Both the position numbers and the translations under genes were made by a program. DNA of 64,000 nt from Amycolatopsis roodepoortensis. Its GTDB lineage: Bacteria; Actinomycetota; Actinomycetes; Mycobacteriales; Pseudonocardiaceae. This document shows positions 1 to 8,905 of the stretch, in pieces. The first letter of the stretch is position 1. Every line of letters begins with the position of its first letter. Under the pieces are notes generated by a model, which saw nothing but the letters and a program-made list of their open reading frames with translations, was not told the DNA's origin and ran no database searches. The DNA is taken from positions 744,001 to 808,000 of the forward strand of contig NZ_JADBEJ010000001.1 in assembly GCF_014873915.1 (NCBI RefSeq). Direction: 5' to 3'.

Positions 1-200
1 AGGTGCTGGCGATCACCCACGACGACGTGGACTTCGGCGATCTGGACGTGCCGCGGTTCGTGGTCCCGCGTTCGGAGCCGGAACTCGACCCGATCCTGCT
101 CACCATTCCGCTCCAGCTGCTGGCCTACCACGCGGCGCTGCTCCTCGGTCACGACATCGACAAACCGCGTAACCTCGCGAAGTCCGTCACCGTGGAATGA
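1..200 (+). CDS. glmS: Glucosamine-fructose-6-phosphate aminotransferase GlmS, C-terminal fragment
   Basis: The gene runs in from before the window; the frame starts at base 3 and only about 65 C-terminal residues are visible. The end has the hallmark GlmS tail: a helix with [13 protein letters not shown] followed by [13 protein letters not shown], which is nearly invariant in the family and closes the second SIS (sugar isomerase) domain. GlmS makes glucosamine-6-phosphate from fructose-6-phosphate and glutamine in the cytosol, the first step toward peptidoglycan amino sugars. The stop at 198-200 is followed 27 nt later by the next gene on the same strand. Confidence 0.93.
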   Translation, partial: VLAITHDDVDFGDLDVPRFVVPRSEPELDPILLTIPLQLLAYHAALLLGHDIDKPRNLAKSVTVE

Positions 201-227
201 TCTCCTGAGCCGTCGAAGGGGTCCGAC

Positions 228-584
228 ATGAGGCAGTACCTGCTCGCCGTCCAGCTCGACGAGAGCGAACGGGACGCGCCCGCGGATGAGGTCCGGGCGA
301 TGCTGGCCAGGACGGGCAAGGTCACCGACGAGATGAAGGCCGCGGGGTCCTGGGTCTTCGTCGGTGGCCTGGAGCATTCGGACGTCTCCACGGTCGTCCG
401 GCCCGTCGGTGGGACGACCACGATCACCGACGGGCCGTTCGCCGAGACGAAGGAACAGCTCGGCGGGTTCTGGGTGATCCAGGTCGAAGACCTCGACCAG
501 GCGCTCGCCTGGGCGGAGAAATGCGCGCTCGCCTGCGGGCAGCCGATCGAAGTGCGGCCGTTCGGCGACCCGTCGCTCCCGTGA
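228..584 (+). CDS. YCII/DGPF-domain protein, partner of ECF sigma factor
   Basis: A 118-residue single-domain protein. The signature DGPFAETKEQLGGFW (residues about 66-80) identifies the YCII-related 'DGPF' subgroup, a dimeric alpha+beta barrel fold. Its function is unknown, but in actinobacteria these proteins are typically encoded next to ECF42-type sigma factors and may modulate them. Here the stop codon overlaps the sigma factor start (TGATG, 582-586), so the two are translationally coupled. The ATG at 228 begins the family-typical MRQYLLAVQ strand and lies just after glmS. Confidence 0.88.
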   Translation: MRQYLLAVQLDESERDAPADEVRAMLARTGKVTDEMKAAGSWVFVGGLEHSDVSTVVRPVGGTTTITDGPFAETKEQLGGFWVIQVEDLDQALAWAEKCALACGQPIEVRPFGDPSLP

Positions 585-1765
585 TGGATTTCGACGGGAT
601 CTACCGGGCGGAATACGGCCGGTGCGTGGCCACCTTGACCCGTCTCCTCGGCGACATCTCACTCGCCGAGGAGGCGGTCCAGGACGCGTTCGCGACGGCG
701 GTGGAGAAGTGGGCGGAAACGCCGCCCAATCCGGGCGCGTGGATCGTGACCACCGCGCGCAATCGCGCGATCGACCGCATTCGCCGGGAATCCACCCGCG
801 AGGCCAGGCACGCCCAGGCGCTCCTCCTGCACTCGCCGGAGGAGCCGCGCGAGCTGGGACCGGTGCGCGACGACCAGCTCCGCATGATCTTCACCTGCTG
901 CCATCCGGCGCTTTCGCCGCTCGCGCGGACCGCGCTCACCCTGCGCCTGATCGGCGGGCTGGAGGTGGGGGAGATCGCGCGGGCGTACCTCGTCCCGGAA
1001 CCGACCGTGGCCCAGCGGATCGTCCGTGCGAAGAAGAAGATCCGCGACGCGGGCATCCCGTACCGCGTGCCGGCGAAGGACGAGCTGCCGGATCGGCTGG
1101 ACTCGGTGCTCACCGTGCTCTACCTGGTTTTCAACGAGGGGTACACGTCCACGTCGGGTGACCTGTTGCGGACGGACCTCTGTGTGGAGGCGGTCCGCCT
1201 GACGAGGGCGCTCGCCGATCTCATGCCCGGCGAGCCGGAGGTGATCGGGCTGCTGGCCCTGCTCCTGCTCACCGAAGCCCGGCGGCCCGCTCGGGTGGGG
1301 CCGTCCGGTGAGCTGGTGGTGCTCGCGGAGCAGGACCGGTCGCTGTGGGACCGGGAACTGATCGCCGAGGGCCACGAACTGGTGCGGCGATGCCTGCGGC
1401 TCGGCCGTCCGGGCCCGTACCAGGTGCAGGCCGCGATCAACGCGGTGCACACGGACGGCGAGTCGACCGACTGGACACAGGTGCTGGCGCTCTACGACCA
1501 GCTGTGGCGGCTCACCCCGACGCCGGTCGTCGCGCTCAACCGCGCGGTCGCCGTCGCCGAGGTGCACGGCCCCGCGGCGGCACTGGCCGGGATCGAGGGA
1601 CTGGAGCTGCCCGGGTATCACCATCTGCCCGCCACGCGGGCGAACCTGCTGGCCCGCCTCGGCCGGACAGCGGACGCCGTCGCCGCCTACGACGAGGCGA
1701 TCGCCTTGGCCACCAACGACACGGAACGGGCCTTCCTGCGGGCCAAACGGGCAGTCCTGTCGTAG
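584..1765 (+). CDS. ECF-family RNA polymerase sigma factor with C-terminal TPR-like extension (ECF42-like)
   Basis: A 393-residue sigma factor. Sigma-2 spans about residues 8-75 (core-binding helices, then AWIVTTARNRAIDRIRR). Sigma-4 spans about 115-165, including the helix-turn-helix GLEVGEIARAYLVPEPTVAQRI. Beyond it is a long helical extension (about 180-390) containing the conserved FNEGYTSTSG stretch, typical of the SigJ/DUF6596 type that replaces a classical anti-sigma factor. The length and the overlapping upstream YCII gene fit family ECF42. An open frame runs further upstream, but ATG 584 is preferred because it overlaps the YCII stop and starts exactly at the sigma-2 domain. The extension probably controls activity, by inference from the family. 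Confidence 0.9.
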   Translation: MDFDGIYRAEYGRCVATLTRLLGDISLAEEAVQDAFATAVEKWAETPPNPGAWIVTTARNRAIDRIRRESTREARHAQALLLHSPEEPRELGPVRDDQLRMIFTCCHPALSPLARTALTLRLIGGLEVGEIARAYLVPEPTVAQRIVRAKKKIRDAGIPYRVPAKDELPDRLDSVLTVLYLVFNEGYTSTSGDLLRTDLCVEAVRLTRALADLMPGEPEVIGLLALLLLTEARRPARVGPSGELVVLAEQDRSLWDRELIAEGHELVRRCLRLGRPGPYQVQAAINAVHTDGESTDWTQVLALYDQLWRLTPTPVVALNRAVAVAEVHGPAAALAGIEGLELPGYHHLPATRANLLARLGRTADAVAAYDEAIALATNDTERAFLRAKRAVLS

Positions 1766-1900
1766 TTTCGGGCAACCGCCGCGCGCACTGTGTCCTCAAT
1801 GGACAGACCGCCGCGGCCGGCCGGAGGGTTCCGTTGTCGGACCGGGGAGAAACCAACTATTGTCGCCATGACCGCTCATCCGCCAGGCAGGAGGTGACCG

Positions 1901-2662
1901 TTGTACGCCGAAGAGCGGCAGCGCGCCATCCTCAAACAGGCCCGGCAGAACGGCCGGGTCGACGTGGCGACGCTCGCGGCGGCCTTCGAGATCACCAGCG
2001 AGACCGTCCGCCGTGACCTGACGGCGCTGGAACGCAGCGGAGTGGTGCGGCGGGTGCACGGCGGCGCGATCCCCGTCGAACGGCTGGGCATCGAACAGGG
2101 GCTCGACGCCCGCGACGCGGTGATGACCGCGGAGAAGGACCGTATCGCCGTCGCGGCGCTGGAGCAGATCCCCGACGGGGGCTCGATCCTGCTGGACGCG
2201 GGCACGACGGTGGCCCGGCTGGCGAACCTCGTCCCCGCCGATCGCGGGCTGACCGTGGTCACCCCTTCGCTGCCGAACGCGTTCACGCTCGCCAACCGGC
2301 CCGGTGTCACGCTGATGCTGGTCGGGGGAAGGCTGCGCGGCCGGACCATGGCGTCGGTCGACGGCTGGGCGCTCGACGCCCTCAAGGACACTTTCGTCGA
2401 CGTCGCTTTCCTCGGTACCAACGGTCTTTCCGTCGAGCGGGGGCTCACCACTCCGGACACCGCCGAGGCGATGGTGAAGCGTGCGGCCATCGCGTCCGCA
2501 CGGCGGACGGTGCTGCTGGCCGATCACACGAAGATCGGCGACGACCATTTCGCCCGGTTCGGGGGCCTTTGCGACGTCGACACCCTGATCACCGACAGCG
2601 GAGTCGAACCGCGGAAGATCGACGACATCAGCCGGGCAGGCGTCAAGGTGATCATCGTTTGA
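1901..2662 (+). CDS. DeoR-family transcriptional regulator of the sugar-uptake locus
   Basis: A 253-residue DeoR protein. The N-terminal winged helix-turn-helix (residues about 5-55; ITSETVRRDLTALERSGVVRRVHGGA) carries the DeoR signature. The C-terminal sugar-phosphate-sensing domain includes GTNGLSVERGLTTPDTAEA and LLADHTKIG. The start is an unusual TTG at 1901, supported by a strong AGGAGG site at 1888-1893 and by exact agreement with the family N-terminus (YAEERQRAIL). It is followed by two sugar permease genes whose first start overlaps its stop, so it probably represses or senses its own transport operon. A short inverted repeat TGTCC-N5-GGACA at 1791-1805 is a possible operator. Confidence 0.92.
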   Translation: MYAEERQRAILKQARQNGRVDVATLAAAFEITSETVRRDLTALERSGVVRRVHGGAIPVERLGIEQGLDARDAVMTAEKDRIAVAALEQIPDGGSILLDAGTTVARLANLVPADRGLTVVTPSLPNAFTLANRPGVTLMLVGGRLRGRTMASVDGWALDALKDTFVDVAFLGTNGLSVERGLTTPDTAEAMVKRAAIASARRTVLLADHTKIGDDHFARFGGLCDVDTLITDSGVEPRKIDDISRAGVKVIIV

Positions 2663-3552
2663 AGCGTACGGGCGAGCGGCTCGCCGGATACCTGATGACA
2701 GCGCCGTTCTACGTCCTCTTCGGCGTCTTCGGACTTTTCCCGTTGCTCTACACCGCTTGGGTGGCGCTGCACCATTGGCATCTGGTCAACGGTGACACCG
2801 GGTTCGCCGGGCTGGGCAACTTCGCGGTCCTGCTTCAGGATCCGTATTTCTACAACGCGCTCTTCAACACGGTCAGCATCTTCATCCTTTCGACCGTCCC
2901 GCAACTGCTGGCCGCGCTCGGGCTCGCCGCGCTCCTCGACCGTCCCTTGCGGGCGAGGACCGTGTGGCGAGCGAGTGTGCTGTTGCCCAACGTCGTCTCG
3001 GTGGTCGCGGTGGCGCTGGTGTTCAGCCAGCTGTTCGCCGAGGACTACGGCGTCGTCAACTGGGCGCTCGGGCTGGTGGGGATCGACCCGGTGGACTGGC
3101 GGTCGGACCGGTTCGCCTCGCACGTCGCGGTGAGCACGATGGTGATGTGGCGCTGGACCGGCTACAACGCGCTGCTCTACCTCGCGGCCATGCAATCCGT
3201 GCCGCAGGAACGCTATGACGCCGCGATGCTCGACGGCGCCTCGCGCTGGCGGACCTTCTGGTCCATCACCGTGCCCGCGATCCGGCCGACCATCGCCTTC
3301 ACCGTCGTCGTCTCGACCATCGGCGGGTTGCAGCTGTTCGCCGAGCCACAACTGTTCGACGACACCGGCGTCAACGGGACGGGCGGCGCCGACCGGCAGT
3401 TCCAGACGCTCGCCATGTACCTGTACGAAAAGGGGTTCGGCGAGTTCGACGCCGGATACGCGGCGGCCATCGCGTGGTTGCTGTTCCTGTGCTCGGCTGT
3501 GTTCGCGCTGGTCAATTTCTCGCTCGTGCGCCGGATGCGGGGCGGTGAGTGA
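2659..3552 (+). CDS. Carbohydrate ABC transporter permease, MalF-type
   Basis: A membrane protein of about 297 residues with six predicted transmembrane segments, the first at residues about 12-34. The cytoplasmic EAA loop is clear: ERYDAAMLDGASRWRTFWSI, followed by a PAIRP turn. This places it in the CUT1 family of sugar importers, which carry di- and oligosaccharides or glycosides. TTG at 2659 overlaps the deoR stop (TTGA) and gives a normal KRTGERLAGYL N-terminus; ATG 2695 would cut into the first membrane helix region. The next permease gene overlaps its end (GTGA). The matching binding protein is probably the lipoprotein at 7646-8905. Confidence 0.9.
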   Translation: MKRTGERLAGYLMTAPFYVLFGVFGLFPLLYTAWVALHHWHLVNGDTGFAGLGNFAVLLQDPYFYNALFNTVSIFILSTVPQLLAALGLAALLDRPLRARTVWRASVLLPNVVSVVAVALVFSQLFAEDYGVVNWALGLVGIDPVDWRSDRFASHVAVSTMVMWRWTGYNALLYLAAMQSVPQERYDAAMLDGASRWRTFWSITVPAIRPTIAFTVVVSTIGGLQLFAEPQLFDDTGVNGTGGADRQFQTLAMYLYEKGFGEFDAGYAAAIAWLLFLCSAVFALVNFSLVRRMRGGE

Positions 3553-4382
3553 CCGTGGCGGCCAGGGAACGGACCGGTTTCGTCGTCTACGGGCTGCTGC
3601 TCGCCGTCGCCGTCGCGTCGATCTTTCCGTTGTACTGGTCGTTCGTGGTGTCCTCCAAGGACAATTCCGCCCTCGGTGAGACCACGCCGCCGCTGCTGCC
3701 CGGCGGCAATCTGGTCGAGAACGTGGGCAGGGTCTTCGGGACCGTCGACTTCTGGCTGGCGATGCAGAACTCGCTGATCGTCGCCGGCACGGTCACCGTG
3801 TCGAACGTGCTGCTCTCCAGCATGGCCGGGTTCGCCTTCGCGCGGCTGCGCTTCCCTGGCCGCGACTCGCTTTTCCTGGTGGTCATCGGTACGGCCATGG
3901 TGCCCGCCCAGCTCGGCGTCATCCCGCTCTACCTCGTGGTCGGGGAACTCGGCTGGTACGGACGGCTGGAAGCGGTCATCGTGCCGGGGCTGGTCGGCGC
4001 GTTCAGCGTGTTCTGGATGCGGCAGGCGTGCGAAGAGGCTATCCCCGGCGAACTGCTCGACGCCGGCCGCGTCGACGGCTGCTCGACGGTGCGGCTGTTC
4101 TGGCATGTCGCCATGCCCGCCATCCGCCCTCAGGCCGCCGTACTCGGGATGCTGACGTTCATGACCGCGTGGAACGACTTCTTCTGGCCGCTGATCGTGC
4201 TCGACCCCAACGCACATCCGACCGTCCAGGTGGCGTTGTCGCGGCTGGCGAGTGGTTACTTCACCGATTACTCGCTGATGCTCACCGCGGCGACTATCGG
4301 GGTGCTGCCCGTGATCGTGCTGTTCATCCTGCTGGCCAGGAAGGTGGTCGACGGCGTGATGCGGGGTGCGCCGCGGGCTTGA
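3549..4382 (+). CDS. Carbohydrate ABC transporter permease, MalG-type
   Basis: A 277-residue partner permease with six predicted membrane segments. The EAA loop is EEAIPGELLDAGRVDGCSTVRLFW followed by PAIRP (given here in two parts: EEAIPGELLDAGRVDG then CSTVRLFW). The GTG start at 3549 overlaps the preceding stop. With the upstream MalF-type protein it forms the membrane channel of a CUT1 importer. No ATPase gene is present; CUT1 systems in actinobacteria usually share the MsiK ATPase encoded elsewhere. After this gene the locus is interrupted by repeats and an HNH gene on the opposite strand. Confidence 0.9.
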   Translation: MTVAARERTGFVVYGLLLAVAVASIFPLYWSFVVSSKDNSALGETTPPLLPGGNLVENVGRVFGTVDFWLAMQNSLIVAGTVTVSNVLLSSMAGFAFARLRFPGRDSLFLVVIGTAMVPAQLGVIPLYLVVGELGWYGRLEAVIVPGLVGAFSVFWMRQACEEAIPGELLDAGRVDGCSTVRLFWHVAMPAIRPQAAVLGMLTFMTAWNDFFWPLIVLDPNAHPTVQVALSRLASGYFTDYSLMLTAATIGVLPVIVLFILLARKVVDGVMRGAPRA

Positions 4383-4432
4383 CCGTGGTGGGTGTCGTTC
4401 GGGTCGCTGGGTCTGGTTTCGTGGGTATTTGC

Positions 4433-4718
4433 CGTTTTTCGGCGACGGCCGCTTCCTGCGGTCGGTTTGAGCAAGTTGGGCCGTGGCCGCGCCCAGTGTG
4501 ATCGCGAGTGGAATTCAGCCCGATCGAGGCGTGACCGTTTTTCGGCGACCAAGCCGGTGCCGATCGTCGCGGACGAGGCTGTCGCCGTTTTTCGGCGTTG
4601 TCGTTGGGGAGCTACTGATAGCTGTCAGGCCGGCCTGCGGCGTGATCGCGAGCGGACTTCAGCCCGACGGTGCCGTGGCCGTATTTCGGCAACCGAGTTG
4701 GCGCCACTCGTTGTGGAC
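4433..4718. repeat. Degenerate repeats downstream of the HNH gene (361-nt non-coding gap 4383-4743)
   Basis: This gap holds no convincing gene. A segment of about 77 nt starting GTGATCGCGAG at 4498 recurs imperfectly at 4642, a spacing of 144 nt. The core CGTTTTTCGGCG occurs at 4433, 4536 and 4585, and in changed form (CGTATTTCGGCA) near 4679. Several copies form a small hairpin GCCG-TTTTT-CGGC. A related core recurs beyond the other end of the HNH gene at about 6028 and 6175, so the repeats bracket that gene. Confidence 0.6.
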
Positions 4719-4743
4719 CCGTGGCCCTTTTCCGGCGGCGGTT

Positions 4744-5979
4744 TCAGAATGGTGGCTCTTGGGTGCGGGGCTCGTGTAGCGGCGGTGGCGTGCTGTCGTA
4801 GCTGTGGCCGGTGGGTGTGGTGATGGTGAGAGTGCCGTCCTCGGCCAGCCGGTAGGTCCAGCCGGGCTCGTCCTTGAGCCGGTGGTCGCGGCGGCAGAGG
4901 TCGATCAGTTCGGTGTCGGCGGTGTGGCCGCCGTGTTGCCAGGGCAGGGCGTGGTCGAGGTCGCAGGTTTGGGCGGGGCGGTGGCAGCCGGGTCTTCGGC
5001 ATTCCCGGTCTCGGACCCGGACGAACTCGTCCAGTCCGGTGGTGGGCCGGTAGCGGTCGCGGCCGAGGTCGAGGACTTGCCCGGAGAGCGGATCGGTGAT
5101 GATCCGGCGCAGGACGGTGTCCGGGCCGGAGGCGATGTGCCGGGCCAGTGCGGCGGGGATGTGGCCGTGTCCGGCCAGTTCGGCGGGGTCGTCGTTCAGG
5201 CCGAGGTAGGTGTTGAGGTCCATGTAGAGGAACACTTCGGACCGTTCAGCTTTGCCACCTTGGCCGCCCAACATCAGATCGAGGGCGATGTCGGCGCGCA
5301 GCTGATCCAGCGTGCGGGTCTCCCCGCCGGTTTTGAGGGCGCGTGCCTCGCGGTCGATCCGGGTGTAGGCGGCGGCCACTTTCTCGACAGGGCCGTCCTC
5401 GACTTCGATCGAGGCGACGCCGATCTCACCCTGGCGGATCGACAACCGGCGCCCGGCACGGTGCCGTTCCGTGCGGCGGGCGGCACCCTCGCGGTCGGCC
5501 ATCATCGCCGCGTGATTCGCTGCTTTCCGGATCTGCTCGGAGTTCCGGCCCGGCAGGCGGTCTTCCAGGACCTCGTCGACCGCGCGGGCGTCCTCGTCGG
5601 ACAGCCACGCGGTGGCGGTGGCGACCTTCATCGCCCCATAACCACCCACCTGCCCCTGGTCCAGCAGCCCCAGCGTCCGAGGTAACCGCGTGGTCAGCGC
5701 CGCCGCCGTCGACACCAGACCGGCCGCGTGACCGTCCACAACAGACAGTGCGAACGCGACTTCCTGCGCCACGCTCGACGCGCCGTCACGGTGACGGTTG
5801 AGCTGCGCGAGCGCGCGGAACCGAACCGCCTCCAGGCGTGCGATGCCCTCCGACGCCGCGACGGCAGCGTCGACGGCATCGTTGTCCTCCAACGAATCCA
5901 AGGCGGCATTGACCTCCTGCAAAGCATCAGGTGAGGTGATTTCCTTGAGTAGCGCCACAGTGGCGTTGCGTGTGTCCAC
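4744..5979 (-). CDS. HNH endonuclease-domain protein with DUF222 (13E12-repeat type)
   Basis: A 411-residue protein. The N-terminal two thirds (about 30-290) is a DUF222-type helical region. The C-terminal HNH nuclease (about 325-375) shows CRRPGCHRPAQTCDLDHALP, then WQHGG and LCRRDHRLK, giving the zinc-binding cysteines and the D-H plus N/D-H metal-binding histidines. These genes occur in many copies in actinobacterial genomes and include the mycobacterial REP13E12 family. They behave like selfish elements, though activity is rarely shown. It lies alone between the two halves of a sugar-uptake locus and is flanked on both sides by related degenerate repeats. The ATG at 5979 gives the natural start (MDTRNATVALL). 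Confidence 0.9.
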   Translation of the reverse strand: MDTRNATVALLKEITSPDALQEVNAALDSLEDNDAVDAAVAASEGIARLEAVRFRALAQLNRHRDGASSVAQEVAFALSVVDGHAAGLVSTAAALTTRLPRTLGLLDQGQVGGYGAMKVATATAWLSDEDARAVDEVLEDRLPGRNSEQIRKAANHAAMMADREGAARRTERHRAGRRLSIRQGEIGVASIEVEDGPVEKVAAAYTRIDREARALKTGGETRTLDQLRADIALDLMLGGQGGKAERSEVFLYMDLNTYLGLNDDPAELAGHGHIPAALARHIASGPDTVLRRIITDPLSGQVLDLGRDRYRPTTGLDEFVRVRDRECRRPGCHRPAQTCDLDHALPWQHGGHTADTELIDLCRRDHRLKDEPGWTYRLAEDGTLTITTPTGHSYDSTPPPLHEPRTQEPPF

Positions 5980-6024
5980 ACACAGAAGCTACAACCGACC
6001 ACCGACAGTTTCCGGGTCGTGCCT

Positions 6025-6195
6025 CGTCGTTTTCGGTGGCGTGTGTGAATTTGGTTGTGGTGTGGTCGTAGGTCTGGGTTGTTGTGTACGTGCGTGTCTG
6101 GAGGGGTGTTTGTTCCTGTGTTTCGAGGTTGGGCATGCGACTGGCCGCCGAGGGTTTCCTTGTCGGCGCGTCGTCGTTTTTCGGTGACGTGTGTC
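6025..6195. repeat. Degenerate direct repeat upstream of the HNH gene (305-nt gap 5980-6284)
   Basis: No gene is supported here. A 24-nt block starting CGTCGTTTTCGGTGGCG at 6025 recurs as CGTCGTTTTTCGGTGACG at 6172, a spacing of 147 nt. The + strand is unusually G/T-rich compared with neighbouring genes (for example 6040-6120). The core matches the repeats beyond the 3' end of the HNH gene. The rest of the gap probably holds the HNH promoter, but no clear -10/-35 pair was found. Confidence 0.5.
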
Positions 6196-6284
6196 AGATT
6201 CGACGCCTATATGTCCGTGCAGGATCGTGTCGAAGTCGCGCATGCGAACTTCCATCGCCGAATTCCGGCAACAAAGCTGAGCCG

Positions 6285-7634
6285 TCAAAGACCGTTGCGC
6301 GCCACCACATCCGCGTAAAACCGCGCACTGTCCTTGAGTACCCGCTCCTGCGTTTCGAAATCCACGTGCACGAGGCCGAACCGCTGCGTGTATCCCATCG
6401 CCCACTCGAAGTTGTCCAGCAGCGACCAGGCCATGTAGCCGCGGACGTCGGCACCGCGTTCGATCGCGTCGTGCACGGCAGCGAGGTGCTCGGCGAAGTA
6501 CCGGACGCGTTTTTCGTCGTGGACCCGCCCGTCGACGACCTCGTCCTCGAACGCGGCACCGTTCTCGGCGATCACGAGCGGCAGGCCAGGACAGTGTTCG
6601 TGCAGCCACAGCAACAGATCGGTGAACGACGAGGGCCGCTGTTCCCAGCCGAGCGAGGTCAGATCGCCGCGGGGCGGCTGGACGTCCATTCCGCGCAGAC
6701 CGGGCAGCGGACAATTGCTGTCGGCCTCGGGGTCTTCGAGCGGGACCGCGCGGGCGGGCGCGTAGTAGTTGACGCCGAGGACGTCCAGCGGCTGCGCGAT
6801 GATCTCCAGGTCGCCGTCGGCGATCGCCGGTTCCAGCGTGCCGAGATGCGCCAGATCCGCCAGCAGTTCGGGCGGGTAGCCGCGGCCCAACAAGGGGTCG
6901 AGGAAGAATCTGTTGTGCAGGAAGTCGAATTTGCGCGCGGCCTCGCGGTGGGCGACATCGTCCACATCGGTCAGCACCGGGGCGAAATTGAGCACGATGG
7001 ACACCTCTTGCTCGCCGCCGGCAGACCGCAACGCCTGCGCGGCCTTACCGTGCGCGAGCAGGAGGTTGTGCCCCGCGACCAAGGCCGCGCCTTCGTCCTT
7101 GATACCCGGTGCGTGATCGCCGTTGCCGTAACCGATGAAGGCGGCGCAAAACGGTTCGTTGATCGTGGTCCACTGTCGCACCCGGTCTCCGAGTACATTG
7201 TGGACTGTCAGGGCGTAGTCGGCGAAAAGGCTCGCGAGGTCGCGGTCCGGCCAGCCGCCTTCCGCCTGCAGGGCTTCCGGAAGATCCCAGTGGTAGAGCG
7301 TCACCATCGGGGTGATCCCGTGCTCCAGCACCGTGTCGACAAGGCGATCGTAGAAGGTGAGGCCGCGTGGTTCGACCGTGCGGCCGTCCGGCATGATCCG
7401 CGACCACGCGACGGAGAACCGGTAATACGGCACGCCGAGCCCGTTCAGCAGCCCGATGTCCTCGCGGTAGCGCCGGTAGTGGTCGCACGCCGGGTCACCG
7501 GTGGCCACACCCGGCCGCGCGGTGAATGTGTCCCAAATGGACGGTCCACGGCCGTCCGCCGTCGTCGACCCCTCGATCTGGTACGCCGCCGTGGCCGTGC
7601 CCCAGCGGAACCCGGCCGGAAACCTGCGTGTCAC
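6285..7634 (-). CDS. Beta-glucosidase, glycoside hydrolase family 1
   Basis: A cytoplasmic enzyme of 449 residues that hydrolyses beta-glucosides such as cellobiose. The GH1 N-terminal signature FRWGTATAAYQIEG is at residues about 8-21. The acid/base glutamate lies in TINEPF and the nucleophile in VIAENGAAF, so both catalytic residues are intact. The length is typical for the family, and no signal peptide is present. The GTG start at 7634 is chosen because it immediately precedes the family N-terminus. It lies 11 nt downstream of the sugar-binding lipoprotein gene on the same strand, so uptake and intracellular cleavage of a glucoside are probably linked. Confidence 0.94.
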   Translation of the reverse strand: MTRRFPAGFRWGTATAAYQIEGSTTADGRGPSIWDTFTARPGVATGDPACDHYRRYREDIGLLNGLGVPYYRFSVAWSRIMPDGRTVEPRGLTFYDRLVDTVLEHGITPMVTLYHWDLPEALQAEGGWPDRDLASLFADYALTVHNVLGDRVRQWTTINEPFCAAFIGYGNGDHAPGIKDEGAALVAGHNLLLAHGKAAQALRSAGGEQEVSIVLNFAPVLTDVDDVAHREAARKFDFLHNRFFLDPLLGRGYPPELLADLAHLGTLEPAIADGDLEIIAQPLDVLGVNYYAPARAVPLEDPEADSNCPLPGLRGMDVQPPRGDLTSLGWEQRPSSFTDLLLWLHEHCPGLPLVIAENGAAFEDEVVDGRVHDEKRVRYFAEHLAAVHDAIERGADVRGYMAWSLLDNFEWAMGYTQRFGLVHVDFETQERVLKDSARFYADVVARNGL

Positions 7635-7645
7635 GCCGTCCCCAC

Positions 7646-8905
7646 TCAGTTGGCGGCCGCGGCGCGGCCCTCGGTCGCTGCCTGGTTCCATGCCTCGTCG
7701 AGCGATTGCTTCCCCTCTTCGACGCGGCCGAGCGCGTGCCCGTACACCGGGCGCACCTCGCCGTCGCGCAGCCCGCGGTAGTTCGGCCGCAAGGCCTCGG
7801 CGGAGGCCGCGAAGATCTTGCCGATCGGCGCGCCGCTGAAGTACTGACTGGTGTGGGAAAGCACGGCGGTGTCCTGGTACGCGCCCAGCGCGCTCGGCAG
7901 GAGCCCGCTTTCCAGGAAGATCCGCTTCTGCTGTTCGGGCGCGGTGAGCCAGACGGCGAGGTCGTAAGCCTCCTTGCGGTGTGCGCCCTGCTTCGGGACG
8001 GTCAGGAACGAGCCGCCCCAGTTCCCCGCCTTGCCCGGAACCGAGGTGACGTCCCATTTGCCCGCGAGCTCCGGCCCGCCCGCCTCTTCGATCTGGGTGA
8101 GCATCCACGCGGGACAGGTGATGGCGGCGAACCGGCTCTGCTTGATCGCCACCGTCCACGGCTGGGTGAAGGTGGTGACGGCGGCCGTCTCCTTCTTCAG
8201 CGCCATCCCGCCCGCCAATTCGAAGGCCTTGCGCACGTTGGGGTTCGTGTCGGCGATGAACCGCTCGTCCTTGGCGAAGTAGTTCTCCTGCGCCTGGTTG
8301 AGCATCGCCGTGTAGACGGTGCCCGCCGAGTCGGCGAACTTGACGTCGTCCGGTGCCTTGGCACTGAACCGCTCGCCGGTTTCGGCGAACTTCTCCCAGG
8401 TCGGCCACAGCGCGGCCACCTGGTCGCGGTCGGTGGGCAGGCCGGCGTTCGCGAACAGGTCGCGCCGGTAGCAGAGGGCGAGGCTGCCCATGTCGGTGCC
8501 GAGGCCCATCACGAACCTCCCGTTTTCGGCGGTGCCCTGGTCCCATTTCCAGGCAGGCCACTGCTCGCGGAGACCCTGCGCGCCGAACTCGGACAGGTCG
8601 CTGAACTTGTCCGTCGACTGGCGGAACTTGGGGAGATACTGCTCCTCGATCGCCACCACGTCCGCGCTGCCGCGTCCGGCGCCGAGGCCGGTGGCGAGCT
8701 GGCGGTGATGCGTTTCGAAGTCGGCGACCCGGCCCTCGACGGTGATCCCCGGATGGGACTTCTCGTACTCGTCGAAGAGCTTCTCGTACCCGAACTCGCC
8801 GAAGGTGGCGACGGTGAGCTTGATCGGGCCGCCGGCTTCCGGCGCGCTCGAACAGCCGCTCAGCAGCAGCACGAGGGCCGTCAATCCGGCCAGTACGCGG
8901 GTCAT
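7646..8905 (-). CDS. Extracellular sugar-binding lipoprotein of a CUT1 ABC transporter
   Basis: A lipoprotein of about 419 residues. The N-terminus MTRVLAGLTALVLLLSGCSS has a charged start, a hydrophobic core and a lipobox (LLSGC), so it is exported and anchored to the membrane outer face. The body is a family 1 extracellular solute-binding protein (VATFGEFGYEKLFDEYEKSHPGI near the start; LLPSALGAY near the end). ATG 8905 is preferred over an upstream in-frame ATG because it has an AGGAGA site and starts at the signal peptide. It should feed the two permeases at 2659-4382. The beta-glucosidase follows directly, suggesting a beta-glucoside substrate. Confidence 0.92.
   Translation of the reverse strand: MTRVLAGLTALVLLLSGCSSAPEAGGPIKLTVATFGEFGYEKLFDEYEKSHPGITVEGRVADFETHHRQLATGLGAGRGSADVVAIEEQYLPKFRQSTDKFSDLSEFGAQGLREQWPAWKWDQGTAENGRFVMGLGTDMGSLALCYRRDLFANAGLPTDRDQVAALWPTWEKFAETGERFSAKAPDDVKFADSAGTVYTAMLNQAQENYFAKDERFIADTNPNVRKAFELAGGMALKKETAAVTTFTQPWTVAIKQSRFAAITCPAWMLTQIEEAGGPELAGKWDVTSVPGKAGNWGGSFLTVPKQGAHRKEAYDLAVWLTAPEQQKRIFLESGLLPSALGAYQDTAVLSHTSQYFSGAPIGKIFAASAEALRPNYRGLRDGEVRPVYGHALGRVEEGKQSLDEAWNQAATEGRAAAAN

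Noticed and set aside
6084..7500. Long + strand frame over the beta-glucosidase gene
   Set aside because: Antisense to a GH1 gene with complete catalytic motifs; the frame has no protein family character.
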